Shown here one piece after another: positions 17,101-25,461 of a stretch of 31,679 nt of DNA. Positions within the stretch are counted from its first letter, which is position 1, and each line of letters starts with the position of its first letter. The stretch lies in the NCBI GenBank assembly GCA_038204185.1, contig JBBRDE010000019.1, positions 1-31,679 of the forward strand, written 5' to 3'. The stretch is from Salmonirosea sp038204185. GTDB taxonomy: Bacteria; Bacteroidota; Bacteroidia; Cytophagales; Spirosomataceae. Made by a program: the position numbers and the translations under genes. The notes beneath the pieces are model-generated. The model worked only from the letters and a program-made list of their open reading frames with translations, had not been told where the DNA came from and did not search any database.

Positions 17101-18115
17101 ATCGTTTACGTATGATCCGAAGCAAAGTACCCCCTCTCTGCCCGAGGGCGTCGCTATCCTGCCGGGCACCTACCCTCGCCAGGTCGACGAAGGGGCTCCG
17201 TTCTCGGCGCAAGTAGCTTTTGACAATATAACGGAGGTACCCTTCCGGGATTCCATTCGGGTAGTGGTTCGGGAATTTTGGGGAAATAGCGTGGCCGAGA
17301 AATCTTTTTTCATTGCCCCCCTACCCCCCAAAACCACATACAAATTTACCTACCAAAAAGGCACTCTCGGCCAATCGGGACTGAATCGCGTGTCGATTCA
17401 ATTCAATACCAGCCGTACACCGGAGGAATTCTACAACAATAATGCCGTTGAACTCGCCTACACCGTCCGGCCCGATCAGTTGCCTCCCGTCCTCGACGTG
17501 CTGGTGGATGGGAAGCGGCTTCGGGACGAAGAGGTGGTTTCGATTCAGCCCGGGCTTCAAATCCAAATTCTAGATGCCAATCCCTACTTGCTCCGCTCCG
17601 ATACGACGGGGCTACGGGTGAGCATTCGGAAAAGTTGTGATCAGTGCACCGAAGTACCCATTGGGTTGAGTCAGTCCCGTTGGTCGCCTATTCCGACGAC
17701 TAATTTTCAGGTGGACCTCAACCTACCCCCGCTCACGGTGGGTACCTACCTGTTGACTGTGAAAGCGCGGGACGTAAAAGGTAACGAAGCCGCGCCTTAC
17801 CGCATCAGATTTCGGGTAACGGAGGAAAACAAAGTCATATCGGCCACGGCCTCGCCCAATCCCGCCGACCTGTGGGTGAAATTCAGCCTGGAACTGGAAG
17901 GAAAAACTGCGCCCCAGAATTGGGAAGTAGCCGTCTTGGACATGAATGGAAAAGCCGTAGGTACCTTGTCAAAGAAACCTACCCTGGGCCAGAACGAAAT
18001 TTTTTGGGTACCTACCTCACTCGCGCCCGGCCTTTATTTATACAAAATGAAACTGGAAGGAACCGAATGGCCCACAGCGGTCGTGGGACAGGGCAAAATT
18101 CTTTATTACCGCTAA
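14195..18115 (+). CDS. PorU-like C25 (gingipain-family) cysteine peptidase, T9SS-exported
   Basis: 1306 residues from the ATG at 14195; that start gives a compact signal peptide (MRYGWLWLLFLLTLNGRAQ) behind an A/G-rich stretch. An ATG at 14144 would add 17 residues and overlap folA. The N-terminal region (YLRLGVIQDGWYRL... LYRRGQQVPIQV) resembles PorU, the sortase that removes C-terminal signals from T9SS cargo. The peptidase C25 core carries the catalytic pair: His628 in LFGHSS and Cys662 in VNGCALGNF. A CARDB-like Ig domain follows (about 770-888), then further beta domains, and a type A T9SS C-terminal sorting domain (about 1215-1306: ASPNPADLWVKFSLEL ... GLYLYKMKLEG). It may be the PorU2 type found in Cytophagales. 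Acts at or outside the outer membrane. Peptidase family is confident; sortase role is inferred. Confidence 0.85.
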   Translation: MRYGWLWLLFLLTLNGRAQTPYGNEWIRPGQSYLRLGVIQDGWYRLKASDLQKIGVDPATIAPQSLQLYRRGQQVPIQVKGQENGRLDSTDYLEFYGQRNDGLLDSLLYVSPLAQPHTHYSLYSDTATYFLTWRSVEEATAGPTGQRIEQVPALPTSGKAGYHDEKVLQLFTSEYPAGNIYPLGAGYENGYIQTPYDYGEGWTGPTRKTGQWETLRLQTTNPVREAFARTEVEIHFVGRNAGTHRVEIWAGDAAQRTRKLGEIQWGDYKTKIFRTHLTSADLTETGLITLVYVATTPGESVSASYAHWTYPQRIELSSAESQKLLHPTGSETIALSSPDSLLFFDITNTARPRQLASVGLKGTQVVAPGSSKSLLVVRNPLSISNIHPVRFPALDSANTDYLFITHPLVRKSVVGSADPVADYAAYRASETGGGFTPMVLNADEVADRFNYGEPGPGGTRRLLRWLHDRGMLRYVFLVGRSRSPQAVRKQANARSEDMVPSAGWPDSDIALGMGLDPENTGVPLVPIGRLNAYNAQNVWDYLQKVKQHEAVPAAAPWRKNVLHLSGGRSISDLRTFRGFVDDYANQIIPSGVAPALQTISKRTDEPVERFAIAPLINEGVALMTLFGHSSLDITDIDIGFASNDALGYRNAGRYPAVLVNGCALGNFYFGPIPISTDWILTPNRGAVLFLAHTHNGLSAGMYRYSDSFYKALSDPSFTSRGFGDIMQEGIRRYLAINNTLSDRVTAQQMNLQGDPAIKIFPATRPDYTWSSAVRITNPQGSAPTAWEDSLLVRVDVANYGRFKNQNYTLRIRRIQDSQIVATYTVSRPGVPLRDSLRVTIPNTSHRGGNETWELVLDPENALDEENEINNLLTTTIQIAEGGVVPLLPADRAVVGSPQVELIAQLPPSRADARVIFEWSAKPDFGLTTQRDTVPARGVLARRMLALSGPPPQTTYWRVRIVGDSVQSYRSFTYDPKQSTPSLPEGVAILPGTYPRQVDEGAPFSAQVAFDNITEVPFRDSIRVVVREFWGNSVAEKSFFIAPLPPKTTYKFTYQKGTLGQSGLNRVSIQFNTSRTPEEFYNNNAVELAYTVRPDQLPPVLDVLVDGKRLRDEEVVSIQPGLQIQILDANPYLLRSDTTGLRVSIRKSCDQCTEVPIGLSQSRWSPIPTTNFQVDLNLPPLTVGTYLLTVKARDVKGNEAAPYRIRFRVTEENKVISATASPNPADLWVKFSLELEGKTAPQNWEVAVLDMNGKAVGTLSKKPTLGQNEIFWVPTSLAPGLYLYKMKLEGTEWPTAVVGQGKILYYR

Positions 18116-18133
18116 ACGCTACCCCCCTCACCC

Positions 18134-19288
18134 GTGACCCGAAACACCCTTTTTCTGGTTCTGATCTGGCTGGGGCAAGGTACCCTGGTGCTGGTGCTGG
18201 CCTACCTGAATCCCAATCATTTCACCACCATCGACTCGGGCTACTACCTCGAATCGGCCACGCATTTGCTACACGGCGAGGGACATACCTACCTGGCCAA
18301 CGGCCGTCTGATCTGGAATGGAATTTTTCCCGTGGGGTACCCCGCCGCCATTTCGCTGATCTCCCTGATCACGGGGATTGGTACCCTATGGGCCTCCAAA
18401 GTGGTCAATCTGGTCGCTTCGGCGGTATTTCTTTACCTTTTGCGTCACTGGTTCGGAGAGCGCAAGGCGGTTGTCACGGGCTGTATTTTATTGTTAGGTC
18501 AATTTGTGAAGCTCTGGGCGCACACCTGGTCGGAGCCTTTATTTTTGGTAATCCTTTTTGCGTGGGCCTACCTGTTTTTTAATTCGTCCAAATCCTACAT
18601 TCTTATTTTTCTGATAGGTACCTCGCTGATGTTGGTTCGTTACGCCGGAATTTTTATCATTCCGTTTACCGGGATTTTGGCGGTGGCTGATTTTAGGAAA
18701 ACACAGAAAGTACAGGCCAGGTCACGGTTGCTTCTGGCGCTGGGTTGGTCGGTGGTCATGGGTATTTATCTTTTCTATAATTTTAGCCAAAGCGGGGAAT
18801 GGTACGGCGGACCGCGCTTTACCAAGAGCGAACCATTTATGCAAAGTATCGCGCAATTCGGTCAGGGGATTTTGAATGAATTCTTTCTTTTCCGGGACAC
18901 CGATTTCATTCACTTCGATTTGCTTTTCGTAGCCGGACTCTTATTACAGATGATTCTTATTTTTTTCTTTTTTAGAAGCAATAATCCCCCTACTTTATTT
19001 CTCCCTTTGTCTTTACGCTTCGCATGGGGAACGGCTTTTGCCTACCTGATTTTTTTGTTTATTATCCGTCTGTTCAGCCCCTTTGATGCGCCGGGCTACC
19101 GACTATTGGCGCCTTTCTCCTTTCTTTTTTTCTGGATGTGTGTGTACCGGATATCAGATACCACTTTCAACGGCAGGCGCGCGCTCACTGGGGGAATAAC
19201 CCTGGTAGCTTCGTGGCTTCATCTACTCCCGCAAATGGGTATGGAAGCTAAATTAAGGCCGTTTTGGGATTGGATAGGGGTAGCTTAG
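18134..19288 (+). CDS. Polytopic membrane protein, GT-C (GT39-like) glycosyltransferase candidate
   Basis: 384 residues starting at GTG (18134); no earlier ATG fits and the first internal Met is far inside. About ten hydrophobic helices span the length. The first loop contains TIDSGYYLESATHLLHGEG and NGIFPVGYPAAISL, resembling the Asp-containing first external loop of GT-C glycosyltransferases (ArnT/PMT/GT39), which use lipid-linked sugars. No other catalytic feature can be seen and the length is short for the family, so the function is tentative. It lies 18 bases after the PorU-like gene on the same strand and may be co-transcribed. A sugar-transfer role in envelope or cargo glycosylation would fit but is inference. 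It converges on the thiamine pyrophosphokinase gene with 3 bases between stops. Confidence 0.65.
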   Translation: MTRNTLFLVLIWLGQGTLVLVLAYLNPNHFTTIDSGYYLESATHLLHGEGHTYLANGRLIWNGIFPVGYPAAISLISLITGIGTLWASKVVNLVASAVFLYLLRHWFGERKAVVTGCILLLGQFVKLWAHTWSEPLFLVILFAWAYLFFNSSKSYILIFLIGTSLMLVRYAGIFIIPFTGILAVADFRKTQKVQARSRLLLALGWSVVMGIYLFYNFSQSGEWYGGPRFTKSEPFMQSIAQFGQGILNEFFLFRDTDFIHFDLLFVAGLLLQMILIFFFFRSNNPPTLFLPLSLRFAWGTAFAYLIFLFIIRLFSPFDAPGYRLLAPFSFLFFWMCVYRISDTTFNGRRALTGGITLVASWLHLLPQMGMEAKLRPFWDWIGVA

Positions 19289-19291
19289 AAA

Positions 19292-19954
19292 TCAATCCCA
19301 ACACTCCATAATCAACAAATCCCCGGTCCCCGCCGCAATGCGCACGAATCCATCGGCAGCCGCTTCGTTGCTATTGCCCGAGCGGTACCCCAGCGTCAGC
19401 GTTTCATTGGCGAGGTTGTATTTCAATCCATTGGTCACGATGCCGTTCACATCACCGACGGGAATCAGCGAAAGAGGCGTTCCGGCGGTGTACCACTTCT
19501 CGAAGGTACCCACGAGGGGAAATATTTTGGAATGATCGTCGTACATCACCAGCCTAATTTGGGTTTTGTACCGCACCATGTTGGTGATATTCGTGATGGC
19601 GTGGTCGGCGCGGCGGCCCGTGGCCCACACGATGTTGGCAGCCGGGAAGCCCCGCCCGATCAGGAATTCGATGGCTTTTTCGAGATCGGTTTTGTCCTGG
19701 TCGGGGGTAGGTACGATTTCCAGCGGGTGCTGGCGCTCGCGGATGGCGTCGAAATCGTGGCCGCGATCGAAGTCCCCCAGCCAGGCATCTACCTTGATGC
19801 CCCGGTCGAGTACGCGGTAAATGGCATGATCCAGCACGACTATGAACGGACTCCATTCCAATAATTGGCCAAGCATTTCGTCGCTGCACGACTCGCCGTT
19901 GGCGATGATGAGGGCGGGCTCCTGCTTTTCGCGGACGATGTGGTGGGATGACAT
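19292..19954 (-). CDS. thiN: Thiamine pyrophosphokinase
   Basis: 220 residues. Transfers pyrophosphate from ATP to thiamine, giving thiamine diphosphate. Motifs in order: ALIIANGE (14-21), LDHAIYRVLDRGIKVDAWLGDFD (GDFD at 60-63, metal/ATP site), TPDQDKTDLEKAI (83-95), and ATGRRADH (111-118), the counterpart of the usual GGRxDH. The C-terminal B1 domain (GIVTNGLKYNLANETL) binds thiamine. The start lies 3 bases after the mazG stop, so the two genes form an operon of nucleotide and cofactor housekeeping functions. No TPP riboswitch is seen. Confidence 0.9.
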   Translation of the reverse strand: MSSHHIVREKQEPALIIANGESCSDEMLGQLLEWSPFIVVLDHAIYRVLDRGIKVDAWLGDFDRGHDFDAIRERQHPLEIVPTPDQDKTDLEKAIEFLIGRGFPAANIVWATGRRADHAITNITNMVRYKTQIRLVMYDDHSKIFPLVGTFEKWYTAGTPLSLIPVGDVNGIVTNGLKYNLANETLTLGYRSGNSNEAAADGFVRIAAGTGDLLIMECWD

Positions 19955-19957
19955 AGC

Positions 19958-20770
19958 CTAGTTTTTAGCTTCGGTTTTGGCGAGGTTCCAGTATTCGTCC
20001 ATTTCGGAGAGCTTCATATCGGCCAGGGCTTTTCCGTCGGCTTTGGCGTGTTCTTCCATGAACTGAAAGCGTTTGATGAATTTCTTATTGGTGCGTTCCA
20101 GCGCAGTTTCGGGATTGAGGTCGACGAAGCGCGCGTAGTTGACCAGCGAAAACAGCAGGTCCCCAAACTCGGCTTCGGCCTCTTTCTGATCCAGTACGGC
20201 ATCGGTTTCGGCGTTGAAATGGGCTTTGAATTCCTGCATTTCTTCCTCCACTTTTTCCCATACCTGACTTTTTTCGTCCCAGTCGAAGCCCGCGCCCCGC
20301 GCTTTTTCCTGAATCCGCATGGCCTTCACCAGCGCAGGCAGCGACTGAGGTACCCCCGACAGCACCGAACGGTTGCCCTCTTTGAGTTTGAGTTGCTCCC
20401 AATTCTGCTTTACTTTTTCTTCAGTATCGGCTACCACCTTATTTCCGTCAGCATCGGCGTAGATGTGCGGATGGCGCGAAATAAGCTTATCGCAGATCCC
20501 GTTCAGCACATCGGTGATGTCAAAATCACCGGTTTCGGAACCGATTTTGGCGTAAAAAACCATGTGCAGCAGTAAGTCGCCGAGTTCTTTTTTGACTTCG
20601 GACAAATCGTTTTCCAGAATAGCGTCCGACAGCTCGTAGGTTTCCTCGATGGTCAGGTGGCGCAGACTTTCCAGCGTCTGTTTACGATCCCAGGGACATT
20701 TTTCCCGCAGATCGTCCATAATGGTGAGCAGGCGGTCGAAGGCTTTTAGTTGATCCTGACGGTTGTTCAT
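19958..20770 (-). CDS. mazG: MazG nucleoside triphosphate pyrophosphohydrolase
   Basis: 270 residues; hydrolyses (d)NTPs to monophosphates and pyrophosphate, cleaning damaged nucleotides and influencing ppGpp levels. The first MazG domain has CPWDRKQTLESLRHLTIEE (25-43) and the metal-binding set Glu42, Glu43, Glu46, then Glu62 and Asp65 in KELGDLLLHMVFYAK. The second domain repeats the pattern at VEEEMQEF and EAEFGDLLFSLVNYARF. This two-domain layout and length match the E. coli-type MazG rather than short single-domain versions. Followed after 3 bases by the thiamine pyrophosphokinase gene. Confidence 0.95.
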   Translation of the reverse strand: MNNRQDQLKAFDRLLTIMDDLREKCPWDRKQTLESLRHLTIEETYELSDAILENDLSEVKKELGDLLLHMVFYAKIGSETGDFDITDVLNGICDKLISRHPHIYADADGNKVVADTEEKVKQNWEQLKLKEGNRSVLSGVPQSLPALVKAMRIQEKARGAGFDWDEKSQVWEKVEEEMQEFKAHFNAETDAVLDQKEAEAEFGDLLFSLVNYARFVDLNPETALERTNKKFIKRFQFMEEHAKADGKALADMKLSEMDEYWNLAKTEAKN

Positions 20771-20824
20771 TGGTAAATTGAAAAGTAAAAGCAGGTAGCC
20801 GCTTTAATTGAAAATATTATACTC

Positions 20825-20832
20825 CAAAGGTA
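20825..20832 (-). promoter_or_regulatory. Candidate -7 box for mazG
   Basis: The minus strand reads TACCTTTG (TAnnTTTG) directly after the stop of the preceding gene and about 55 bases before the mazG ATG. No -33 element is evident. Confidence 0.3.
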
Positions 20833-21921
20833 TCAAATTCCCTTTACCCTCTCCTGATAAAGTACCTCGTACTCTGCCAACAGCGTCCAGCAGTGGGCTT
20901 CGCAAGTCCAGTACATGTGGAATAATTTATTCGGGGCCAGTCGATATAAAATTGGATTTTCGTAAGCGGTCAACAAACCAGCGATGAAAAAGAAAAAGCC
21001 GTTAAAATCGTGCGATGTGTAGTTTTCCACCGCAATCCGGGGGGGTACCTCGCCCAGCCGCAGCAACGAAGTCGCCAGCAGAACGCGGTACATGGGCTGG
21101 GTTTCATTTTGGAAAAGCACCTCAGAATTAGCAATAAGCTTGGCGCGGATGGGTACCAGAGCTTCGGGCGAAAAAGTCGCGATGAGCCGCGCAACGTGGT
21201 AGACGATCAGCGCGGTATGCGGGTACTGATGCGCGCAGCGGAAAGGCTCGCTGATGTATCGGTCAGTTTCGATAACGGAGCGGATGTAGTTAAGACTGTC
21301 TGTATCGTGCTGATTCAAAGGCATATTATACTGAAAAATGCAGTACAACATGTTGCTTAGCACACAGGCATCGAACTCCACGTACATGTTTTTGCCAAAC
21401 CAGGTCGAGTACGCCCGCAGGGTACGGTACTCGGGGTAGGTATTTTTGATCCATTGTTGAGTACCATTGGCGTGTTGGGCGAGTTTGTTTTTTAGCCAGA
21501 GTAATTCTTCTTCCCTGGGGTTTTCGGTGAGGTAGACAAAGGCCGTGTCGTCCAGGTCGTCGGGAATGCGGAAATGCTCGAAGTGCCGGAACAGGTACCC
21601 GTTAGGGAAGTGACGGGAAGGGAGGGTTTTCCAGAAGTTATAGGTTTTCAGACCGTCTTTGTTTCTGAAATCCGGGTAGTTTTTTTTCACCCGACCAACA
21701 ATCGCGTCGATCAACGCCTTGGATTCCACCGAAGCACGATCCCGCAGCGATTGGAGCGTGAAACTCATGATGACCGAAAAGAACAGCGTGGTGTCGGGAC
21801 GGGTGTAGCCCAGGTAGGGATTGGCGCGGTAAGCCGGGAATAATCCTTCGGGAAAATATCGGTCTCCGACAGACTGCCCTTTTGCGATTTTCTTTATTAA
21901 GTCATTCAATAAATCATTCAT
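20833..21921 (-). CDS. Uncharacterised helical protein with DLDDTA motif (terpene-cyclase-like alpha/alpha barrel?)
   Basis: 362 residues from ATG 21921 (MNDLLNDLIKK); an ATG at 21945 would add 8 residues. No signal peptide or membrane helices. I do not recognise a named family. The striking element is IPDDLDDTAFVYL, with DLDDTA at 21541-21558. DxDDTA is the catalytic acid motif of class II terpene cyclases (squalene-hopene cyclase, copalyl diphosphate synthase). The rest is helical with periodic helix pairs (EFDACVLSNMLYCIF, YPHTALIVYHVARLI, MYRVLLATSLLRLG, FNGFFFFIAGLLTA), which fits an alpha/alpha-toroid. But it is much shorter than known cyclases and lacks clear QW repeats, so enzymatic function is speculative. 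It may share a transcript with mazG downstream, 62 bases on. Confidence 0.6.
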   Translation of the reverse strand: MNDLLNDLIKKIAKGQSVGDRYFPEGLFPAYRANPYLGYTRPDTTLFFSVIMSFTLQSLRDRASVESKALIDAIVGRVKKNYPDFRNKDGLKTYNFWKTLPSRHFPNGYLFRHFEHFRIPDDLDDTAFVYLTENPREEELLWLKNKLAQHANGTQQWIKNTYPEYRTLRAYSTWFGKNMYVEFDACVLSNMLYCIFQYNMPLNQHDTDSLNYIRSVIETDRYISEPFRCAHQYPHTALIVYHVARLIATFSPEALVPIRAKLIANSEVLFQNETQPMYRVLLATSLLRLGEVPPRIAVENYTSHDFNGFFFFIAGLLTAYENPILYRLAPNKLFHMYWTCEAHCWTLLAEYEVLYQERVKGI

Positions 21922-21992
21922 TGTCAAAAACTTATAAATTGGCATGGTAATTGAGAATACTATAAATACTACTGTATTTCCCTATCCAGGCC

Positions 21993-22718
21993 ATGAAGCA
22001 TCTTGTACTACTGCTGACTACTGTACTTACTATTTCAGGCTCGGCTTTGGCGCAACGCACCTTTATTCTTTCCACGCTCCGACACAAGAGCTTCGTCAGC
22101 CTGACCGCCGCGTGCAGCCGACCTATGGCGACCCCCTTTGGCAAAAATACCCAAAACTTATTAGGGAATGGTCAATCGGTGCAGGTCTCGGTAGGCCACC
22201 GTTTGGGCTGGCACTGGGGAGCTGTCGGCTCCTACACGTATAGCACCAATCCCGTTCGCCCAAATGACCTCTTGCGCCTGGTACGTGAAGACGTGGAGCA
22301 TAGCGTTCCCTGGCAAAGTACGGCCACTAATTGCACCCTGCAAAGTGCACTCGTGGGCCCGATGTTCACGGTGCAGGCCAGCCGGTTTGTTTTTGATTTT
22401 CAGGTGACGGCTGGCTATGCGCAGGGTACCAGCTCCCACATGGAATTCAGATCAAAGTACCGGAAGGAACCTACTTCGTACATGACGTCGGCGCGTACCA
22501 TCCGCGGTTTCGCCGCCGGAGCGGGTGTCACGGTTCGTTACAAGGTGTTCCGATGGCTGGCCCTTCACACTTCGGCGCAGTACGTTACGGCTGACCTGAA
22601 ATACGATAATTTGTACCAGGAAATCGAGGTAGGTCGCCAGGGCACAGCAGAAGCCATCACCTCGCACCAGCCACTGGGTTTGCTGAATGTGGGCGGTGGG
22701 TTGAGTTTTTTGTTTTGA
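21993..22718 (+). CDS. Small secreted outer-membrane beta-barrel-like protein
   Basis: 241 residues with a clear signal peptide (MKHLVLLLTTVLTISGSALAQ, cleavage after residue 20). The mature protein alternates polar and hydrophobic residues in strands (VQVSVGHRLGWHWGAVGSYTY, FVFDFQVTAGYAQG, GAGVTVRYKVFRWLALHTSAQYV) and ends GGGLSFLF, a terminal aromatic typical of outer-membrane barrels. No specific family is recognised. It is divergent from the DLDDTA gene with about 70 bases between the starts, and it converges on the antiporter gene with 2 bases between the ends. Function unknown. Confidence 0.7.
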   Translation: MKHLVLLLTTVLTISGSALAQRTFILSTLRHKSFVSLTAACSRPMATPFGKNTQNLLGNGQSVQVSVGHRLGWHWGAVGSYTYSTNPVRPNDLLRLVREDVEHSVPWQSTATNCTLQSALVGPMFTVQASRFVFDFQVTAGYAQGTSSHMEFRSKYRKEPTSYMTSARTIRGFAAGAGVTVRYKVFRWLALHTSAQYVTADLKYDNLYQEIEVGRQGTAEAITSHQPLGLLNVGGGLSFLF

Positions 22719-22720
22719 CC

Positions 22721-23968
22721 CTACAACCCATATTTCACCTTGATCCGTTTTACGATGGGGCCCAGCGTAATGCCCTGGATGAGAATGGAAAAAATAACAA
22801 TACAGTAGGTAATGGACAGGATGATGTCCTTATTCATGGCAGCGGGAAGCGAAAGGGCCAATGCAATGGAAATACCTCCGCGCAAGCCGCCCCAGGTCAT
22901 AATGAGCGGGGTGCGGGGCATGAAGTTGACTGAGCGCCTTAGGGCAAGTATTGGAATATAAACCGAAATGAGCCGCGCCGACAGCGCAATCACGATTCCA
23001 ATCAGACCTGCCTGCCAGTAATCGTCCAGGAAAGGAATCACCACGATTTCCAGGCCAATCAGCACGAACAGCAGTGCGTTGAGCAATTCGTCGATCAATT
23101 CCCAGAACTTATCCACGTACTCCACGGTCTCGTCCGACATCGCTTCAGAGCGACCCTTGTTGCCAATGAACAAACCGGCCACAACCACCGCCAGAGGCCC
23201 GGAGAAGTGCAAAGCCGATGCCAGGGCATAGCCGCCCATAACCAGTGCCAGCGACAGCAGTACTTCGGTTTGGTAATGGTCGATGGACTTCATGAGTTGA
23301 AAGGTCACGTAGCCCAGCAGGGCCCCCAATGCGAGTCCCCCGCCTACTTCCTTCCCAAACAGCACGGCCACCTCGGGTGGGGAAATTTCGGCGGGCCCCA
23401 GGACAGCAATTTCCAGGATGGTCATAAATATTACGACTCCGACCCCATCGTTAAACAGTGACTCGCCGGTGATGACGATTTCGAGGTTTTTCGGAATCTT
23501 GGCTTCTTTCAGAATCCCTAATACCGCGATGGGATCGGTAGGCGAAATCAGGGCACCCAGTAACAGACAATGGATGAAGGGAATGTCGAATCCGACGTAG
23601 GGCAACAGATAGTAAAACAGGCCGCCCATCAGGAAGGTCGAGAGCACCACGCCCAGCGTCGCAAAGCTCAAAATACTCCACTTCTGCTCCCGCATGAGAG
23701 CCATGTCGGTGTGCAGAGCCCCCGCAAAAAGCAGGAAGCTCAGCAGGACTTCCAGCAGCACGCGCGGAAAATCAATCTCGCTCACTAGCGCCTTAGTACC
23801 TTCAAGGACAGTCTCGTTGAATTGTCCCACGATAAGCAGGGCAATGGACGAAAGCAGGGCAATCAGCATGAGGCCGATGGTCGAGGGTAACTTTACATAC
23901 CGAAAATTGACGTAGGCAAACAGCGCACTAATGGTGGTGAGAATGGCTATTACGGTAAACAGATCCAT
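22721..23968 (-). CDS. CPA1-family Na+/H+ antiporter (NhaP-like)
   Basis: 415 residues with about 12 membrane helices. Exchanges Na+ or K+ for protons across the inner membrane, for pH and salt homeostasis. The CPA1 ion-binding signatures are present: ALISPTDPIAVLGILK (139-154, with Thr144-Asp145-Pro146 in the unwound helix) and TGESLFNDGVGVVIF (167-181, with the Asn173-Asp174 pair). KFWELIDELLNALLFVLIGLE matches the later helix pair of the family, and WGGLRGGISIALALSLP is the conserved Arg-containing helix. The length is that of the compact form without a large cytoplasmic tail. It is divergent from the DUF389 gene, with overlapping promoter boxes between them. Confidence 0.93.
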   Translation of the reverse strand: MDLFTVIAILTTISALFAYVNFRYVKLPSTIGLMLIALLSSIALLIVGQFNETVLEGTKALVSEIDFPRVLLEVLLSFLLFAGALHTDMALMREQKWSILSFATLGVVLSTFLMGGLFYYLLPYVGFDIPFIHCLLLGALISPTDPIAVLGILKEAKIPKNLEIVITGESLFNDGVGVVIFMTILEIAVLGPAEISPPEVAVLFGKEVGGGLALGALLGYVTFQLMKSIDHYQTEVLLSLALVMGGYALASALHFSGPLAVVVAGLFIGNKGRSEAMSDETVEYVDKFWELIDELLNALLFVLIGLEIVVIPFLDDYWQAGLIGIVIALSARLISVYIPILALRRSVNFMPRTPLIMTWGGLRGGISIALALSLPAAMNKDIILSITYCIVIFSILIQGITLGPIVKRIKVKYGL

Positions 23969-24013
23969 TAATGAAGGGAGTTAGTTTTACTTGAACAGGT
24001 ACTTTTTAGTTAA

Positions 24014-24039
24014 TCAAATATATATAGAATTATATTTGA
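24014..24039. promoter_or_regulatory. Overlapping divergent promoters with inverted repeat
   Basis: A 9-bp inverted repeat, TCAAATATA (24014-24022) and TATATTTGA (24031-24039), with an 8-base spacer. Each arm contains a -7 consensus: TATATTTG on the plus strand (24031-24038, toward DUF389 at 24067) and the same on the minus strand (24015-24022, toward the antiporter at 23968). No strong -33 boxes are visible. Confidence 0.45.
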
Positions 24040-24066
24040 CCTATTCTTTTTTATCCTCCCGACCCT

Positions 24067-25461
24067 ATGAGTGATTCGATGCAGTCCCGCCGTACGGGCG
24101 TTTTCCTGCGTAATATCCGGGATTTTGTCTCCCATATTTTCAACCTCGAAGAAGGCAAGGCCGATGAACGTGAGGTTATTGAAGATATCAAACGGGGCGT
24201 AACGTTCCGGGGAACCAACCTGTGGATTTTGATCTGCGCCATTTTCATCGCCTCCATCGGCCTGAACATGAACTCTACGGCCGTAGTGATTGGAGCCATG
24301 TTGATTTCACCTCTCATGGGGCCCATCATTGGCGTGGGACTCGGCATCGGGATTTTTGACCTGCAATTGATTCGCCGGGCCTTGCTGAATCTGGCCATAG
24401 CCGCGATCATCAGCGTACTTACTTCTACCATTTACTTTCTTATCACCCCACTCGACGACGCCCAAACTGAAATTCTGGCCCGCACCACCCCTACCCTTTG
24501 GGATGTTCTGATTGCGCTTTTTGGTGGCTTCGCAGGAATCATCGCCAGTTCGCGCCAGGATAAAAGTAACGCCATTCCCGGTGTGGCGATCGCTACCGCG
24601 CTGATGCCCCCCCTGTGTACGGCAGGGTATGGGATTGCCACGGGGCAGTGGAATTTTTTTATTGGTGCCTTTTACCTGTTTTCCATCAACTGCGTGTTCA
24701 TTACGTTTTCTACGGTAGTCATTGTCAAGTACCTGCGGTATCGTCCCAAGCAATATGTGGACGCAAAAATGGAACGCCGGGTAAGAATATGGATCAGTCT
24801 TCTGGTTATTGCCACCATGATTCCCAGCATTTTCATTGCCTACAATGTGGTGCAAAAAAGCTTTTTTGAGCGCAAAGCGCGTACATTTCTGGAAGAAGAG
24901 CTAAACCAGCAAGCCACGCAGATTATTAGCCAGCAGCTCGTCTATCGGCCTGATACCTCGCAGATTGTCATTACATGCATCGGGCAAACCATCGACAGTA
25001 CCAAGATTTTGAAAATGACCCAACGTATGCCTCACTATGGCCTCGTTAACACGCAATTGATCGTAAGGCAGGACTACAACGAGTTCAATTCCGGTATGCT
25101 GGCCAAGCTCAACACGGATCTGCGGACGGGGATTTTGGAGGATTTGTACACCAAAAACGCAGAGCTGGTTCAGAACAAGGACGCCCGGATTGCGATGCTG
25201 GAGAAGGAGGTGGTTCGGTACCGCACAATAAACTCCCAATCAGGCGATATTGGGAAAGAAATTAAGGTACAATATCCCAATTTGACCGAATTTTCACTTT
25301 CGATGTCGCCCATCCATAACCTCCAAAATGCCAAGATCGATACGGCCTACGTTGCCTACGCCAAGTTTACAAAGCGACCTACCTGGCGCGAAACCAAGCG
25401 GATGGAAGATTGGCTGAAGGTACGCACCAAGTCTAAAACCCTGCGGCTTATCACGGAATAA
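24067..25461 (+). CDS. DUF389 integral membrane protein
   Basis: 464 residues. A cytoplasmic N-terminus of about 50 residues precedes six or so membrane helices. The DUF389 core is clear: FRGTNLWILICAIFIASIGL, NSTAVVIGAMLISPLMGPI, GFAGIIASSRQDKSNAIPGV and AIATALMPPLCTAGYGI, with conserved small residues and prolines in the membrane. After the last helix (about 240-262) comes a large C-terminal region (about 265-464) with a helical, partly coiled segment around residues 350-390. The function of DUF389 is not established; a transport role is often suggested. It is transcribed divergently from the Na+/H+ antiporter, which hints at a shared ion or stress response but proves nothing. Confidence 0.88.
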   Translation: MSDSMQSRRTGVFLRNIRDFVSHIFNLEEGKADEREVIEDIKRGVTFRGTNLWILICAIFIASIGLNMNSTAVVIGAMLISPLMGPIIGVGLGIGIFDLQLIRRALLNLAIAAIISVLTSTIYFLITPLDDAQTEILARTTPTLWDVLIALFGGFAGIIASSRQDKSNAIPGVAIATALMPPLCTAGYGIATGQWNFFIGAFYLFSINCVFITFSTVVIVKYLRYRPKQYVDAKMERRVRIWISLLVIATMIPSIFIAYNVVQKSFFERKARTFLEEELNQQATQIISQQLVYRPDTSQIVITCIGQTIDSTKILKMTQRMPHYGLVNTQLIVRQDYNEFNSGMLAKLNTDLRTGILEDLYTKNAELVQNKDARIAMLEKEVVRYRTINSQSGDIGKEIKVQYPNLTEFSLSMSPIHNLQNAKIDTAYVAYAKFTKRPTWRETKRMEDWLKVRTKSKTLRLITE

